Assembly: GCA_018350325.1 (NCBI GenBank)
Contig: JAEVLN010000007.1
Location: forward strand, 2,347,856-2,411,855
Source of the DNA: Globodera rostochiensis
Taxonomy: Eukaryota; Nematoda; Chromadorea; Rhabditida; Heteroderidae
Direction: 5' to 3'
Length of the DNA: 64,000 nt
Shown here: piece after piece, positions 11,305 through 26,459 of the stretch
Layout of the letters: each line of letters begins with the position of its first letter
Position numbering within the stretch: the stretch's first letter is position 1
Notes under the pieces: model-generated
The model's database searches: none
Seen by the model: only the letters and a program-made list of their open reading frames with translations
Told to the model about the DNA's origin: nothing
Translations under genes and position numbers: made by a program

Positions 11305-11597
11305 ATGCCCACCTTTCTCTTCTTGGCCGCAATTTGCTTGCTTGTGGCCGCTTCCATTCTGCTGGAAACGGGTCAGAAAAAATTTGTTTCAAATTAAAAA
11401 TTTGGCGCAATATTTTATCGCTTTTCAGTGTGTGGGGTGACTAAAAATTTATTTAAATATCGAAATATTTTAACTTAAATTTTTGACTGACTCACGTAGA
11501 GAATTCAGATGCATCGCCAAAAACAAACGCCAAACTCGAAAAAGGATCATCCAGTTCTGGCGCTGAATCAACGGATACGGACGGTTACGAGATCTAA
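11305..11597 (+). CDS. Small secreted protein, candidate dorsal-gland effector (54 aa)
   Basis: Exon 11305-11371 begins MPTFLFLAAICLLVAASILL, a textbook signal peptide. Splicing the 128-bp intron (GTCAGAAA...CACGTAG) to 11500-11597 gives 55 codons in frame. The mature part is about 35 residues, Ser-rich and acidic, without cysteines: KLEKGSSSSGAESTDTDGYE, then I and stop. An alternative using a micro-exon at 11429-11436 (acceptor TTTTCAG) and an acceptor at 11501 is also in frame. Short length, secretion signal, TATA-like box and DOG-box cluster together suggest a gland effector. I do not recognise the family and cannot state a target. Confidence 0.68.
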
Positions 11598-11726
11598 AAT
11601 TAAAAATGTTTTGTTTACAAAAATTTCCTGAAAATTTTGTGTTATTTATTTTTGCATTAAAATTAGAAACGATTTATAAATAACAAATTATGTAAAGGGC
11701 CAAAAGCAAACTCTTTGGCGGGGCGG

Positions 11727-14332
<2,606 letters not shown>

Positions 14333-15635
14333 AAAACGAGGGGATTTGTTGGAATTTGCCTGTTTTTTCTTTGTCGATCAAAACATTATCATTTATTTTT
14401 TGTTTTCGAATTTGTCACATTCGCGGAAAAAAAATCCAGAAAAGAGTAAAAACTATTCGGAAGCTTTCGTAGGCTTGAAGCTATTGTAAAAAGTTTCTGA
14501 CCTTGTCTTTTTAGATATTTGTCAATTTTTGAGAATGAAATAGATTTTTTATTAGAGATGGCAAGAGTTAGCATCATCGGTTACTTTTTGGGCAAAGCCA
14601 AACAATGGGGGCACTCGACAATTTCTCGCGAAGGCATTTGCTGCGCACGAAGCCAGCCGACGCGCGGGAGGGCGGCATCGGAATTGGTTTCGGGCTGTAC
14701 GCCTCCCCGTTTCTGTTCGGATCAGCAAAGAACATTGGCGATGGATGCTGCGAACAAATAAAATGATTTTGCTCACTTATTTGCCGGGTTTTGAGTTTCA
14801 GCGAAAACCGGGTATCGAATTCCGTAGCACTTTCTGATTATTCTCAGGAAATGAACAAATAAATTTTTCTGATCAAAAATTGTGTCAACTTTAATTTTAA
14901 TAGAGAGAATTTTTATCAACTTTGTTTCATAATGGCTCGTGGATTCATTCACCCCCTCCCCCGCCCAAATCAAATTAAACAAACAAAAGGGCAGCTTGGC
15001 GATCAAGCAAACTTTGAATGGCATAAAGTAAGAAGAAAACGATGTTTTGGGAAGAAGTGCCGAATAATATAATAAAAAAATGGTTCCAAACAAAAAAGAA
15101 CCTAAGGATCCTTTTCAAATCAATAATCGGGCTTTTGAAGAGACTCGACTCGCGATAGCGAAACATGGAAAATGAGTAGTGAAACGATTTTAAAGTAAAC
15201 AAAATAAATTTTGGAGTAACATTTTTCATTTCTACATATGTATTGGACAATCAAAATCGCCAAAATCCTCATCAATCCCCAAAAAGCCTCAAAATACCGC
15301 AATACCGCCGCATCGGTAAATATGGATCTGAGCTCCCAGAAACGAAATTACTCAAAACCACTTTTATAGGGTTTCTTAGGTGCTGAAACCGATAGAACAA
15401 TCAAATTTTTTTTGTCACTCCGCCTTTAAACCGGTTTTTGAACGGTTTAAAAATTGCCAAAAAAGGAGATTTTTGACCAAAATTTTGTATCTTCCTGTGC
15501 ACAAATCTGCACAAATTTGGTATCAATCGACAGCTCTCGACAAATCGATCTAGTTGTGAAGCAAGTCGATCGATGCCGGCCGACTGAGTCCCAGTGTAAA
15601 AGGGACATTTCAGTACCAAAAGTAAAAATGAACCC
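14333..15635. other. No convincing gene
   Basis: Downstream of the SPRY exons the sequence holds scattered open frames. One at 14640-14760 has higher GC and fair coding character, but I recognise no domain and the frame is not clearly bounded. Confidence 0.3.
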
Positions 15636-15639
15636 CCTT

Positions 15640-17170
15640 TCTACAACCTTAAAAGTTGACTTTTCATTCACAAAAAGACAACCTTAAAACTTGAATTTCA
15701 TTCACAAAAAGACAACCATAAACTTGTATTTCATTCCCAAAAATACAACCTTAAAACTTGACTTTTCATTCCCAAAAATACAACCTTAAAACTTGACTTT
15801 TCATTCCCAAAAATACGACCTTAAAACTTGACTTTTCATTCCCAAAAATACAACCTTAAAACTTGACTTTTCATTCACAAAAAGACAACCTTAAAACTTG
15901 TATTTCATTCCCAAAAATACACCTTACTTGAATTTCATTCCCAAAAATACATCCTTAAAACTTGACTTTTCATTCCCAAAAATACAACCTTAAAAGTTGA
16001 CTTTTCATTCACAAAAAGACAACCTTAAAACTTGATTTTCATTCACAAAAAGACAACCATAAACTTGTATTTCATTCCCAAAAATACAACCTTAAAACTT
16101 GACTTTTCATTCCCAAAAATACGACCTTAAAACTTGACTTTTCATTCCCAAAAATACAACCTTAAAACTTGACTTTTCATTCACAAAAAGACAACCTTAA
16201 AACTTGAATTTCATTCACAAAAAGACAACCTTAAAACTTGAATTTCATTCACAAAAAGACAACCTTAAAACTTGTATTTCATTCCCAAAAATACAACCTT
16301 AAAACTTGAATTTCATTCCCAAAAATACATCCTTAAAACTTGACTTTTCATTCCCAAAAATACAACCTTAAAACTTGACTTTTCATTCACAAAAAGACAA
16401 CCTTAAAACTTGAATTTCATTCACAAAAAGACAACCTTAAAACTTGTATTTCATTCCCAAAAATAAAACCTTAAAACTTGACTTTTCATTCCCAAAAATA
16501 CGACCTTAAAACTTGACTTTTCATTCCCAAAAATACAACCTTAAAACTTGACTTTTCATTCACAAAAAGACAACCTTAAAACTTGTATTTCATTCCCAAA
16601 AATACAACCTTAAAACTTGAATTTCATTCCCAAAAATACATCCTTAAAACTTGACTTTTCATTCCCAAAAATACAACCTTAAAAGTTGACTTTTCATTCA
16701 CAAAAAGACAACCTTAAAACTTGAATTTCATTCACAAAAAGACAACCATAAACTTGTATTTCATTCCCAAAAATACAACCTTAAAACTTGACTTTTCATT
16801 CCCAAAAATACGACCTTAAAACTTGACTTTTCATTCCCAAAAATACAACCTTAAAACTTGACTTTTCATTCACAAAAAGACAACCTTAAAACTTGAATTT
16901 CATTCACAAAAAGACAACCTTAAAACTTGAATTTCATTCACAAAAAGACAACCTTAAAACTTGTATTTCATTCCCAAAAATACAACCTTAAAACTTGAAT
17001 TTCATTCCCAAAAATACATCCTTAAAACTTGACTTTTCATTCCCAAAAATACAACCTTAAAACTTGACTTTTCATTCACAAAAAGACAACCTTAAAACTT
17101 GAATTTCATTCACAAAAAGACAAACTTAAAACTTGTATTTCATTCCCAAAAATAAAACTTGACTTTTCAT
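15640..17170. repeat. Minisatellite, about 34-bp unit, with higher-order periods
   Basis: About 45 copies of a unit like CAACCTTAAAACTTGACTTT followed by TCATTCCCAAAAATA. Variants (CATTCACAAAAAGAC, ACGACC, ACATCC) recur in a fixed order. ACGACC marks occur near 15815, 16121, 16500 and 16810. ACATCC marks occur near 15950, 16329, 16640 and 17019. The array is therefore built of larger blocks alternating near 379 and 310 bp. Confidence 0.93.
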
Positions 17171-17226
17171 TCATTTCCTTATCCATCCTCCGATTTGTTT
17201 TTCAGCCAATTTTCAATTTTATAAAT

Positions 17227-18311
17227 ATGGACAGAATGGTTTTGGAAAGGAAGTGTAAGCAGTTGGAGGAGATCATCGCCCAATATCTGACGAGGACGAG
17301 CAACGGTGTAAGCAAATTGACGCGATTGAAGAGGAAAACAGAGAGTTGAAAAGAGACGTCGCCTTTAAGGTGGGGAGGTGGGGTAAAAGGACGACTCGTT
17401 CCCCGCCAACTCGTTCCACCCCAACTCTTCCCCTCAAAAAAAAAAACGAAATTCAAAAGTCGATAAAAAATTTTTTGAGGGGTATTCGAGGGCCTAGAAT
17501 TCGAATCTGACCTCTATTTTGACCAATTTCGAACCCCGGAACCGAATTCGAACAATTATTTGAAAAAAAATTTTTTGTTTCAAAATCGATTTTTTATAAC
17601 AAAATCGTTCAAAAGCATATCTTCCGTTCGTTCTAACATGCATTTTAACCTTTTAAACGACTTAAAAAAAAATTTTTTTTTCGAAAAACCTAATTTTTCC
17701 GACCAATTGTTCGAATTCGGGGTAGGGGTTCGACATACGGAACTCACGGAGCTCGGATACGCTCTACGCACGAGTTATGAAGAATTTTTAGGGGTTTAAA
17801 GCCATTTTTATAGAGGGGAACTAGTTGGGTAAAAGGGAACGAGTTGGGTGCAGTTCGGGAGGTGGGGGGGGGGGGGAGTTTTATAAAATTTTGTGAAATA
17901 AATATTAATTTTTTGTTTGAATAGTACGGGACAGGGATGGGCAGAATTTAATTTTTCGTTGAGGCGTCTGAATTCCGATGGCGCGACAGTTTATTTTTAA
18001 TTTTTCAGTCATTTTTGAGTAGGTCTATGTCAATTTTAGAAAGAAATTTTTTTTGTTTGGTTAGGCTTTTTTATTTCATAAAACAAAAAATGAAAAATTT
18101 GGCGTTTTGCGCACTATTTTTATTTGATTTTTTAACCCAAATTGAGGGGGTTGACAATTAAAATTTTCTTCATTTTCAGGCCAAACAAATTCAGCAGGAG
18201 CGGGAGGAAAATCTGCAACTGAAATTGGAACTCGAAGAACAACAGAAAAAGGCAGAGGAAATGGTGCTGCGCAATGCGATCCGAATCGGCTCCAAAGCCA
18301 GTCGCATGAAG
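17227..18311 (+). pseudogene. Coiled-coil protein exons, frameshifted
   Basis: Exon 17227-17369 begins MDRMVLERKCKQLEEIIAQY. A shift into another frame is then needed to read DEDEQRCKQIDAIEEENREL up to a GT donor. Exon 18180-18311 (after TTTTCAG) continues in phase with AKQIQQEREENLQLKLELEE and RNAIRIGSKASRMK before a GT donor. The heptad-like Leu/Glu pattern indicates a coiled coil. No domain beyond that is recognised, and no further exon is certain. The frameshift in exon 1, unless a cryptic splice at TAAGCAG (near 17261) avoids it, suggests a relic. Confidence 0.45.
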
Positions 18312-20840
18312 GTGAGGACGTTGTGATTCAACGGATTCCGGGACTAAAAAATATGAAATTTTAGAAGAAAAAAAATACACGAATTTTTGTTGAAAGAAGG
18401 AATTTTTGAAAAATTAAATTTTTAACGAAATTTTTGCTGTGAAAATTGACCCAAAATCTGTATTTTGCTGATTGTTTTGCTTGGGAATGGGTTTCTTAGA
18501 AAAAAAATTCTGCATTTTGTATATTATTAGTCTCCTTCCGGTGCCAGTACGTGCTCGTCAAGTTCCAGTTCATCGTCTTCGACCGCCGGATTTAATCCTC
18601 AGATACATTCCGTTGTCACCGGCGCCTCTTTATTCGGCAAATACAAATTTACTCGAGATTTTTCGTCACTGCCATTTACGGCGGTGGGTGCCAGGGATGG
18701 GCGGAAATTTAGAGAGAATTTTTTCGAATCAACATTAACCGGGAATGGTTTAAAAATATTCAATGTGAATAACACTAACATTTCAATTTTGCTTATTTCA
18801 GATGTTATTCGGCACAAGCCGGTCAAATCAATTGTGACGATAAATTTTGCAATTGCTTAGCGGTGACTTTAGCCTTATCCCCCTAAAAAGACCAACTTGG
18901 AGGAAAAGAGCGTCGTGCCGCGGCGCATAGAAAAATCAAAATGATCGCTGGGGGTTTTGGGGTATTTATGAGAACCAAAAAATAATATCGAACAAATAAT
19001 AATAAATGTTTTTTTTTGTTCTTCTAACAAAACACTTTTTTTGCCTTTTTCTTTTCCTTCTTCTTTCTTTTTTTCTTTTTCTTTCTTTTTTCTTTTTTCT
19101 TTTTCTTCTTTCTTTTTTTCCTTTCTTTGTTTTTTTTCTTGTTTTTTCTTTCTTTAACGAATATTCGCCAGGTTTTAATGAAGGCCATTTTGATCCGGTT
19201 AAATGAATGACATGAATAGATCTTTGTGAGTGGCACAAACAGCGTCAACAAAAAAGACAATGGATTGAAATTTGAATGTCTTACACCTTCTTTTCCCGAA
19301 AAAGTGCCCCCCCCCCATTTTTTATGTCACAACTGAAGATTGGAGTGGCCTTATTTGAGGCTCTTTTCTGTCCACTATATATTTTTTTTGTTTATCACAC
19401 TTTGATTTGTTGGCCAATGGCTCTTTTGATGGTTTTTTTCTTCCTTTTTTTTGAACCATCCTTCCCTCTTACAAGTTTCATCATTTGCCCTTTCCAAATT
19501 CCTCCAATTTGTTGTCCTTCTCCAAATTGCGGATGTTGTTTGGTCCTCGGATGCCATTGTATTGGTGAAAGACAGCCGTATTTTCAGAGCTTCTCCATTT
19601 GAAGAATGGTTTTGTAGTGCACGTTGTCTCCATCAAACTCACAGCTTCGACTGCCATGTTGAAGCCTGGTTGACAAAGTTTGTTTCCCTGGCACTGATAA
19701 GTGCTGTTGACCATCTGCAACAGACTGAGGGTGCTTTAGATCTGTAGTTGGTCTTTATGGAGTCGATTTTGCAGGAGTTGTTTCCACGAATGGAGAATGA
19801 TTGTTGATGTTGCTATTGCTTCACACTCTTGTCGCCGTCGTTGCCAACTTTCGTTCAGTTGAGATGAAGTTGGGCGTTTACGAGGGGAATTTGACAGTGT
19901 CCCACTCTTCAATTGTTTAATTTAAATTTTTAATTTTGCCCCGAGAAAGGAAGGTGTAAGAATTTTGGAAATTATGAAATTAGAGAGAAAATAAAAATAT
20001 ATGAAGTGAGAGAAGGAGCAGGAGTTGATCAAAACCGGCAGATTCGCATGGTCTCCTTTTACTAGATCTGTTGTTGCTTCTGCCTTCTTCTCTTCCGCTT
20101 CCTTTTTTCTCTCCTCTCCCTTTTTCCCTATTGCTTTCTTTAGCTTTCTCCCTTCTTGCTGCTTCTTCGTCTCATTGCTCCTTCCGGCATTTCTTTTCTC
20201 TGCTACCGCTGCCTCTTCCCTCCATCCTCATTGGGTTCCTTCTTTTTTCTCTTTCTTTCCTTTGCTTTCTTCCGTTTGCTCTTCTTTTCGGTGATCAGCC
20301 TTTTTCTCTGCATCCGCTCTCCCTCTTCGCTGTCTTCTGGTCACTTTCATTCTCTGACACTTCTTTCTTCGCGCTTTCCATTTCTCCGCTTTCTTTTGCG
20401 TTCCGCTGTCTCGTCACTTCGCCTTGTCTCCGCCATACTGCTTGAACTTCTGCTGCTTCCAGACGCTGTATCGCCACTGCCGCTATCACAGTGTTTTGCT
20501 TATTTGGGCGGTTTAGCCGTTTGTGACGCATTGCTGGATGGCCCTGCCTTTCTGGCGACTGAGCGGCCAAATTTGACTGTTGTTGACATGGCCCCGACGT
20601 CATTTGGTTGACGGAATTTTTGGAGGTCGGCTGGTGACCCTTGCTGGTCATCGACCTCCGCTCGCGTTCGGGTTGGCAGCTTGGGGGGTGCTTACGCACT
20701 CTTCTAACGAACAATACGAATCGTAACTGGTCCGAAAGCCTTCGGCCCGAGCCACAAAATGTACGGCACCAAGAAAATAGGAACCGTAAATGCCGATCAC
20801 GAGGAAAGTGGAAGGCCAAAAATGCTTATTTACGTTTTAG
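18312..20840. other. Pyrimidine-rich and low-complexity region, no firm gene
   Basis: Long T/C-rich tracts lie at 19030-19150 and 20060-20420. Start-like hAT termini (CAGGGATGGGC) occur at 17932 and 18692. Open frames on the minus strand (19481-19741 and 20295-20819) are noted among the rejected items. Runs of C occur near 19308-19316. Confidence 0.35.
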
Positions 20841-23159
20841 AACTTAAAATTAAGATTGGCAGGACCATTGGCCAGTAATTAGACTTGGTGCGATATTTGT
20901 GAATGTGGGAAAAGTAGTAAATTTGTTTGAATGAATTTATTTATTCTTTTTTTGAAACTTAAATTTGTACCGATTAAATAGACGATAGTCTAAATGTTTT
21001 TATTGAATTTAGTTTCACAAAGGTCATTTTTACGACGAAAATAAAACATCCTTTTTCGGGATCTGAATTTGAAATCTAATTAAAAGGTTCATAATGGCAA
21101 TTTGTGGGGATTTCACTCACCATTGAGTTTATTCAATACTTTTTTTTTGGATTACACGGCCACGAAATTATATTCTGGCTCAAATTACTCATACGAAAAG
21201 AACTTATAATAAATGCGCCAATATCCTTTGATGAAGGATAGGCAGGAAAATTTTTTTTGTGCGCAACTATTATTCATCTGATTAGAAACTGTCAGAATCA
21301 GGAATAGGCCGGAAATTAGAATATCGGTCGGTGCTACGTTCTTGCGCAGAAGCATAAACGGTGGAAGTGCGAAATGTCTAGCCCTATATCGACTGAAATA
21401 TTCTTTGCGTAAGAGTTAATCAATCAAGAAAGGGATTTCTCGCAAGGTGTCAGAATTTCTTGCAAATGAGAATACATAATAATATTTTTTTTTAAGAGGC
21501 AAGGATTAGCATTGATTCAATTGCTAAGAATTGCGTCAACCCTAGAAAGTCTCAAATTTGCATTAAATTGAGCACACGTCCGTCCCTTCGACTCATATTA
21601 TCTTTTTTTTCATGCTGAAATTCTGTTCATTTCTCTGGATTACACTCTCGAAAGAGTAGCGGCACTGCTTTTTATTAAGTTTGCTAGCTTGACGGAATTC
21701 GTTTCGAAAAGGGACATTTACATGAAAGATCAGACCGTAATGGTATACAAATCAACGGGAAATTTTTATCACAACTTCTGAAGTTTGGTATTCATGAAGA
21801 ATATCGATTTTTTATGATATAATGTTTGTGGTTTGGGTTATGAATAGGGACCGGATTTATGTGGACTAAAAACGCGGATTTGGAAATTTTTACATATCAA
21901 AAATTGCTAATTTCAGAAATATAAATCTTTAGGAGTGCATTTTTGGGAAGATCTTATTCACGAATGAGTGTGCATAAAAAAAATACTTTCAGGATTCTTA
22001 CTCACGAATGAGCATCACACTGGCCATAAAATAAACTTAAATCATTCATTCACCCACTAAAATTGTTTCACTGTGCATTCCTATGCGCAGATATTCCTCT
22101 GATCAGGAAAATCTATCTGATCTCGCATGGCCAAAAAATGCATTGACCCAACCAATTAATTGCTTTTTATGGATTGAGTCAGAGGTGCGAGATCCCCTTC
22201 GAAAAAGGTATGCAAAATAGTGGCATTTTTATAGCCTCCGTTTTTTGCAATTAAATCATAAAAAATGAATATTCTCTTTTCTCCATTAATAAGATTTCCC
22301 AAAGTTCAAAAAGGTGGCAGGTTTGTAAATATGGCAAAAAAATGACAAAGTTCTAAGTGGTATTTGCCCATAAAAAACATAAACATTATGGCACCCCTGT
22401 ATTGAGCCCAGGGTTGGCGCGCGGTGTCCGTTCACGAACCGCGAAATTCTGAAAAATGTTTTGGGAGAAAATTAAATCAGAGATATATTTAAATATGTTT
22501 CACCAAATAAAGGGATATTGCTGCCTTCAAAAGCTTTGTCTTACGAGAAGCGCATCCTGCTTAAGTTATTCAATCATGAGGGTTATGCTGGCTGGCCTTT
22601 TAAGGGAAGAAATTAAAATCAAATAATTACCTTATTTTTGGAGAACAGCAAAATAGAAAATTGTATGTGCATGAACAAATTTTAGCGTGAGAATTATTAT
22701 TATTATTTAGCCTGAAAACTATTATTATTTTTTTTAGCTTTTTTTTTATGAACTAATTTCCGGAATTTTCGCAATAGAATTAGTGAGATTAAAAAATACG
22801 GTCGGGATTTCCATTTTTATTTTTTTAATCAGGATATTTACTCACGAATGAGACTGTTTGAGAATATCAGCATTGTACCATATAAGCCAAAGAAAATTTG
22901 ATTAAGACGAATGGACTGAATAAATACTAAAAAAAATGTTTACTTTAAAGATGCCACCTTTAGAGCATTTATGATGTTTTTTTTGTTTTGTTTTTTTTTT
23001 AATCCGGATCTTCACATAAGAATAAGTGCGTTAACTGGCTTTTAGGCTATTGTCAGGATTTTCGCTCACGAATGAGTGTCATTGGCCAAAAAAATATAAA
23101 TGATTGAATGTGCAGATAAATTGGCCATAAAATAAGAATTGAATGCGCTGATTGCGTCG
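20841..23159. other. AT-rich region with dispersed palindromic words
   Basis: No gene seen. The near-palindrome CTCACGAATGAG (or TTCACGAATGAG) recurs at about 21960, 22010, 22850 and 23070, often preceded by CAGGAT. Pieces of the CATCTGATCA/GGCCGG repeat also occur near 21270-21320 and 22090-22120, ahead of the array that follows. Confidence 0.4.
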
Positions 23160-23525
23160 GCCGACAAATTATTTAATGCGCAAATGTTCATTTAAACAGG
23201 AAAATCCATCTGATTAAGCATCGGCCGGAATGAAACACATGAATAGCGCAAATTTTCATCTGATCGAATGGATCAGGCATGGGCCGGTACAAATTTAATA
23301 ATGCGCAACATTTCATCTGATCACGTCTGATCAGGCATCGACCGGTCGGAAATTTACATTTATATGCGCGAATATAGAACAAAGTTATAATGATTGCGCA
23401 AACATCATCTGATCAGTAAATTCGTCTGATTCAGGCATCGGCCGGAAGAAAATACATTTAATTGCGCAAATTTCATCTGATCATGCGGATCAGGCAACGG
23501 CCGGAATTTTATTTTAATTGCGCGC
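23160..23525. repeat. Irregular tandem array, about 70-85 bp unit
   Basis: Five or so units share TGCGCAAATTTCATCTGATC, then a variable spacer, then GATCAGGCATCGGCCGG and an AT-rich stretch. GATC sites and the GGCCGG word are the most conserved parts. Confidence 0.75.
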
Positions 23526-24249
23526 GCAATGCCCCAAGCTCGCATCCCCCATTGATGAACCGTCACTCCGTTCCGTCCACAGGACGGAACCATCCGGTGC
23601 TACCAGTAAAGTGACTGAGCCCATAGGATGAAATGGCCGCGAGTGGGGTGGGGGAGAGAGAGCGAAATGCTATGCTTACCCCCCCCCCCCTTTAAGTAGT
23701 TGGAATGTCCCGGGGGGCAATCATCATACGTGGGAAAGTCACTAATGGGTGTGACTGAAATCGGCGAATGCAAGATAAGCGATCGGAAGCTGTGAGAAAG
23801 CCATCAATTGACTTTCACCGGGGATTGATCAGGAAATGGGAAGAAATGAATTATGAATATCCTTAGACTGTTACAATACTCAATGACCTTTACTAATTTT
23901 TTTTTTGATTTTTTATTGCCTTGAATTAACTATGCCGTTTTTTATAAAATGGGGGTTATGTGTTTCACCCCATCCCTTCAAACCTCGAGAAAGTCCAATA
24001 AAGAGCAGCCTTCCAAAATCCCCTCAACCGAATGAAAACCAATATGTGGCTTAGGTAAATCCTATTTTATTGGTAGCAGCCAAATTATCATTAAATGTTT
24101 TATAAAAATTGTTTTTATTTTATTTTTAACATCTAATTTTTTGTTTGTGTGTTAACCTTTTTTTATTATCTAATTTAAAAAAAAACTCCTTTAGCAGACA
24201 AAAGATCATTGTAATTCATATTTTTTGTTTTCTGTCCACTGATCCCTCG
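23526..24249. other. No gene seen
   Basis: Includes a poly-C run at about 23681-23690 and AT-rich DNA. No coding exon recognised before the BTB relic. Confidence 0.3.
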
Positions 24250-24946
24250 CCGATGATTTGAGTGGACTGAACGGAGACAATGCAATTTCTGTGCTTTACG
24301 CCGGTCAGAAAAAACTACGATTTTTTATATTTTAATTTATGAGCACGAATTAAAATCGAATTTTTACAATTTTTCATCTAATCGATTGTTCATTTTTAAT
24401 ATTCATTTAAAATAATTTAGCCAAAAAATATGACGTGGCCGGACTGATCAAAACGTGTGTGAACTTTCCCATAGGGAAGCTTAGCAAAGTTTTTTTCGCG
24501 CGTGACCGCGCTCGCTTCCTTGGAGAAGAGGTGGCTACTTTTAATCATTTAGCTGTAATTGTTTGTATATTAAATATAATTTTAATTAAATTTCGGGACT
24601 TCTTTGCTCGCCGTTGTTTGGAGCACATCGTCCAGAATGCGAACGTTTTGATCCTCTCGAAAGCGTTTTTTCAAATTGATCAAAAATTATTGTGTGAGAT
24701 TCTGGACCGTGACGAATTGATGATCAGCGAAGAAATTGCAATTTGGAATGCCGTAAATTTATAAAAAATAAAAAACAAATTTAAATTATTTTAATTTGTT
24801 TAATTAGGCACTTAGCTGGGCGGACGAAAAATGCCATCAAAATGGGAAAGAGCCTTCGGCGGCGAATAGACGCGCAATGCTCGGCCCGGCACTTTTCAAA
24901 ATTCGTTTTCCCCTCATTTCACAAGAAGACTTTTCTGAGAATATTG
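24250..24946 (+). pseudogene. BTB-BACK gene relic (exons 3-6 only)
   Basis: A partial exon 3 (from GCCGATGATTTGAGTGGACT to about 24303), exon 4 24421-24530 (KKYDVAGLIKTCVNFPIG), exon 5 24597-24752 ([20 protein letters not shown]) and exon 6 24808-24946 ([19 protein letters not shown]) match the BTB-BACK exons of the fusion genes. Exon 5 again lacks an AG at its expected acceptor (TTTCGG|GAC). There are no BTB exons 1-2, no exon 7 and no SPRY. About 200 bp downstream the large inverted repeat begins. Confidence 0.8.
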
Positions 24947-26216
24947 GTTGGGCACCTGCATTATCTTGTTCAAAAATTCCATTCTTGAGGTGCATTTTTA
25001 CACCGTTTAATCCCGGTCCTGCCGGGATCGGGATTTTGATGTTTCAAAAACCGGGATTGGGGTCGGGATTACGTTTTGCGAAATTTTGAAGCAAACCAAA
25101 TTAAAAAAAGATATCAAACTTTTTGGATTAATAACCCGGGCTTGATCTAGGGTTTTTAAAAGTCTCGGATTTTTTGGAGTCTTGTCTCGGTCTCGAGTTT
25201 TGGTAAAATTTTATTAGAGCCAGGTAAAAAAAAATTTTCTTTTTGTCTTCGATGTGCTTCTTTTGGGAATTTTGGAGGGAGCCATTGAATCGGACCTTAT
25301 GTTGTTTTCCCACTATCGGACATTTTTTCCCAATGTTTGCCTACTGGACTTTTTGCCATTCGGCACAAATAATTATGAACCTTTTTCTTTAAATGTGGCA
25401 TATGAAAATTAACACCTGGGCCTAATTTATTTATTGAGACCACATAAATCAAATTTTTTTATTTAAAAAAGTACATTTCTTTCAACTAATTCAATTTGTT
25501 TATTGAAGTCTGGCCAAATTAATTTTTCTATTTTGCCATAGCCAGTGTCTGTTAATTAAATATTTGGAATCGCATAAAACCCAAAAATTTTAAATAAATT
25601 TATCATAATTTTGCTAAAGTGGGTTTTGTCGATTTGCCTATCTAGTCCGAATTCAAATCTGGCACTTTATATCGCTGAATGTTCGGCATAAAAGTTCCAC
25701 AACTGATTCTATGCCCTTTTTTGAATAAGGACAAAACAAAAGATACATCAAAAAAGAGAGTAAAATTTTAATTGAAATAGTGCTGCTGGTCAAAATTAAG
25801 GGTCCCGATTTAGTTCGGTCTGTAAAGCAAATGTTTAGAAAATTGGCCAATTTCTGCGCTCATTTAATCTCTGAATTTTTAAACCATCATCTTTATGTAG
25901 ATTGAGTTAATTTGACTTTCTATCGTACAAATGGACTGCACCGCAATTCGAATAGCCGCCGTCTCAGGCGTGGACCCGTGGATTTTAACAATAGTCATAG
26001 TTAAAACTCTTTCAATGTTGTTCCAACTGTTTTGTGCATATCCGGTATTCAAATTGTCTCGAGAACGCTTCGCTTTGTACATTTTGGTCAGCAAAGTGAG
26101 TGTTAATTAGCTAACGCAAAAGAAATATGTTGTCCCCGGGTTTCCGGACATTTTAAGGTCCGGCGTGGTGGATGACGGATTCCGGACTTTTGGCAAATCC
26201 TGCATTTGCGGAGGGG

Positions 26217-26244
26217 AGGGGGGGGGGGGGGGGGGGGGGGGGGG
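26217..26244. repeat. Poly-G run of about 28
   Basis: An almost pure G tract next to the GATA-loop hairpin at 26244-26269. The matching place in the right arm (near 53713-53726) has a shorter C run on the plus strand, so the run length differs between arms. Such runs are prone to sequencing and replication slippage. Confidence 0.7.
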
Positions 26245-26459
26245 CAGCAGTGCCGATAGGCGCTGCCGAGTATGGAATTTATTAAAAAAATTGGTCCAAA
26301 ACCACAGATTTTTTTCGTTTGGGAGGGAGTTCGGAGTGCCAACCCTAGATTAAACTTTATAAAACAATTCTTCTGATTTGATTTACTTTTGAAAATAATT
26401 CATTTAAGCTATTCCCTGCAATTTTCGGCTGACTTGCAAGTATAACCCAACGCGCGGCG

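Noticed and set aside
14519..14761. ORF containing GYFLGKAKQWGHSTI
   Set aside because: Frame changes would be needed to keep coding character; no family or splice support.
19006..19260. Phe/Leu-rich or Lys-rich ORFs in the pyrimidine tract
   Set aside because: Pure low-complexity translation of (TTTCTT)n; not a membrane protein.
19481..19741. Minus-strand frame with NSTYQCQGNKLCQPGF
   Set aside because: Competing open frames overlap it upstream, and no start or signal peptide could be joined to it.
20295..20819. 174-codon minus-strand frame
   Set aside because: Much of it is the reverse of a T/C-rich tract, giving Lys/Glu/Arg low complexity; no conserved motif.
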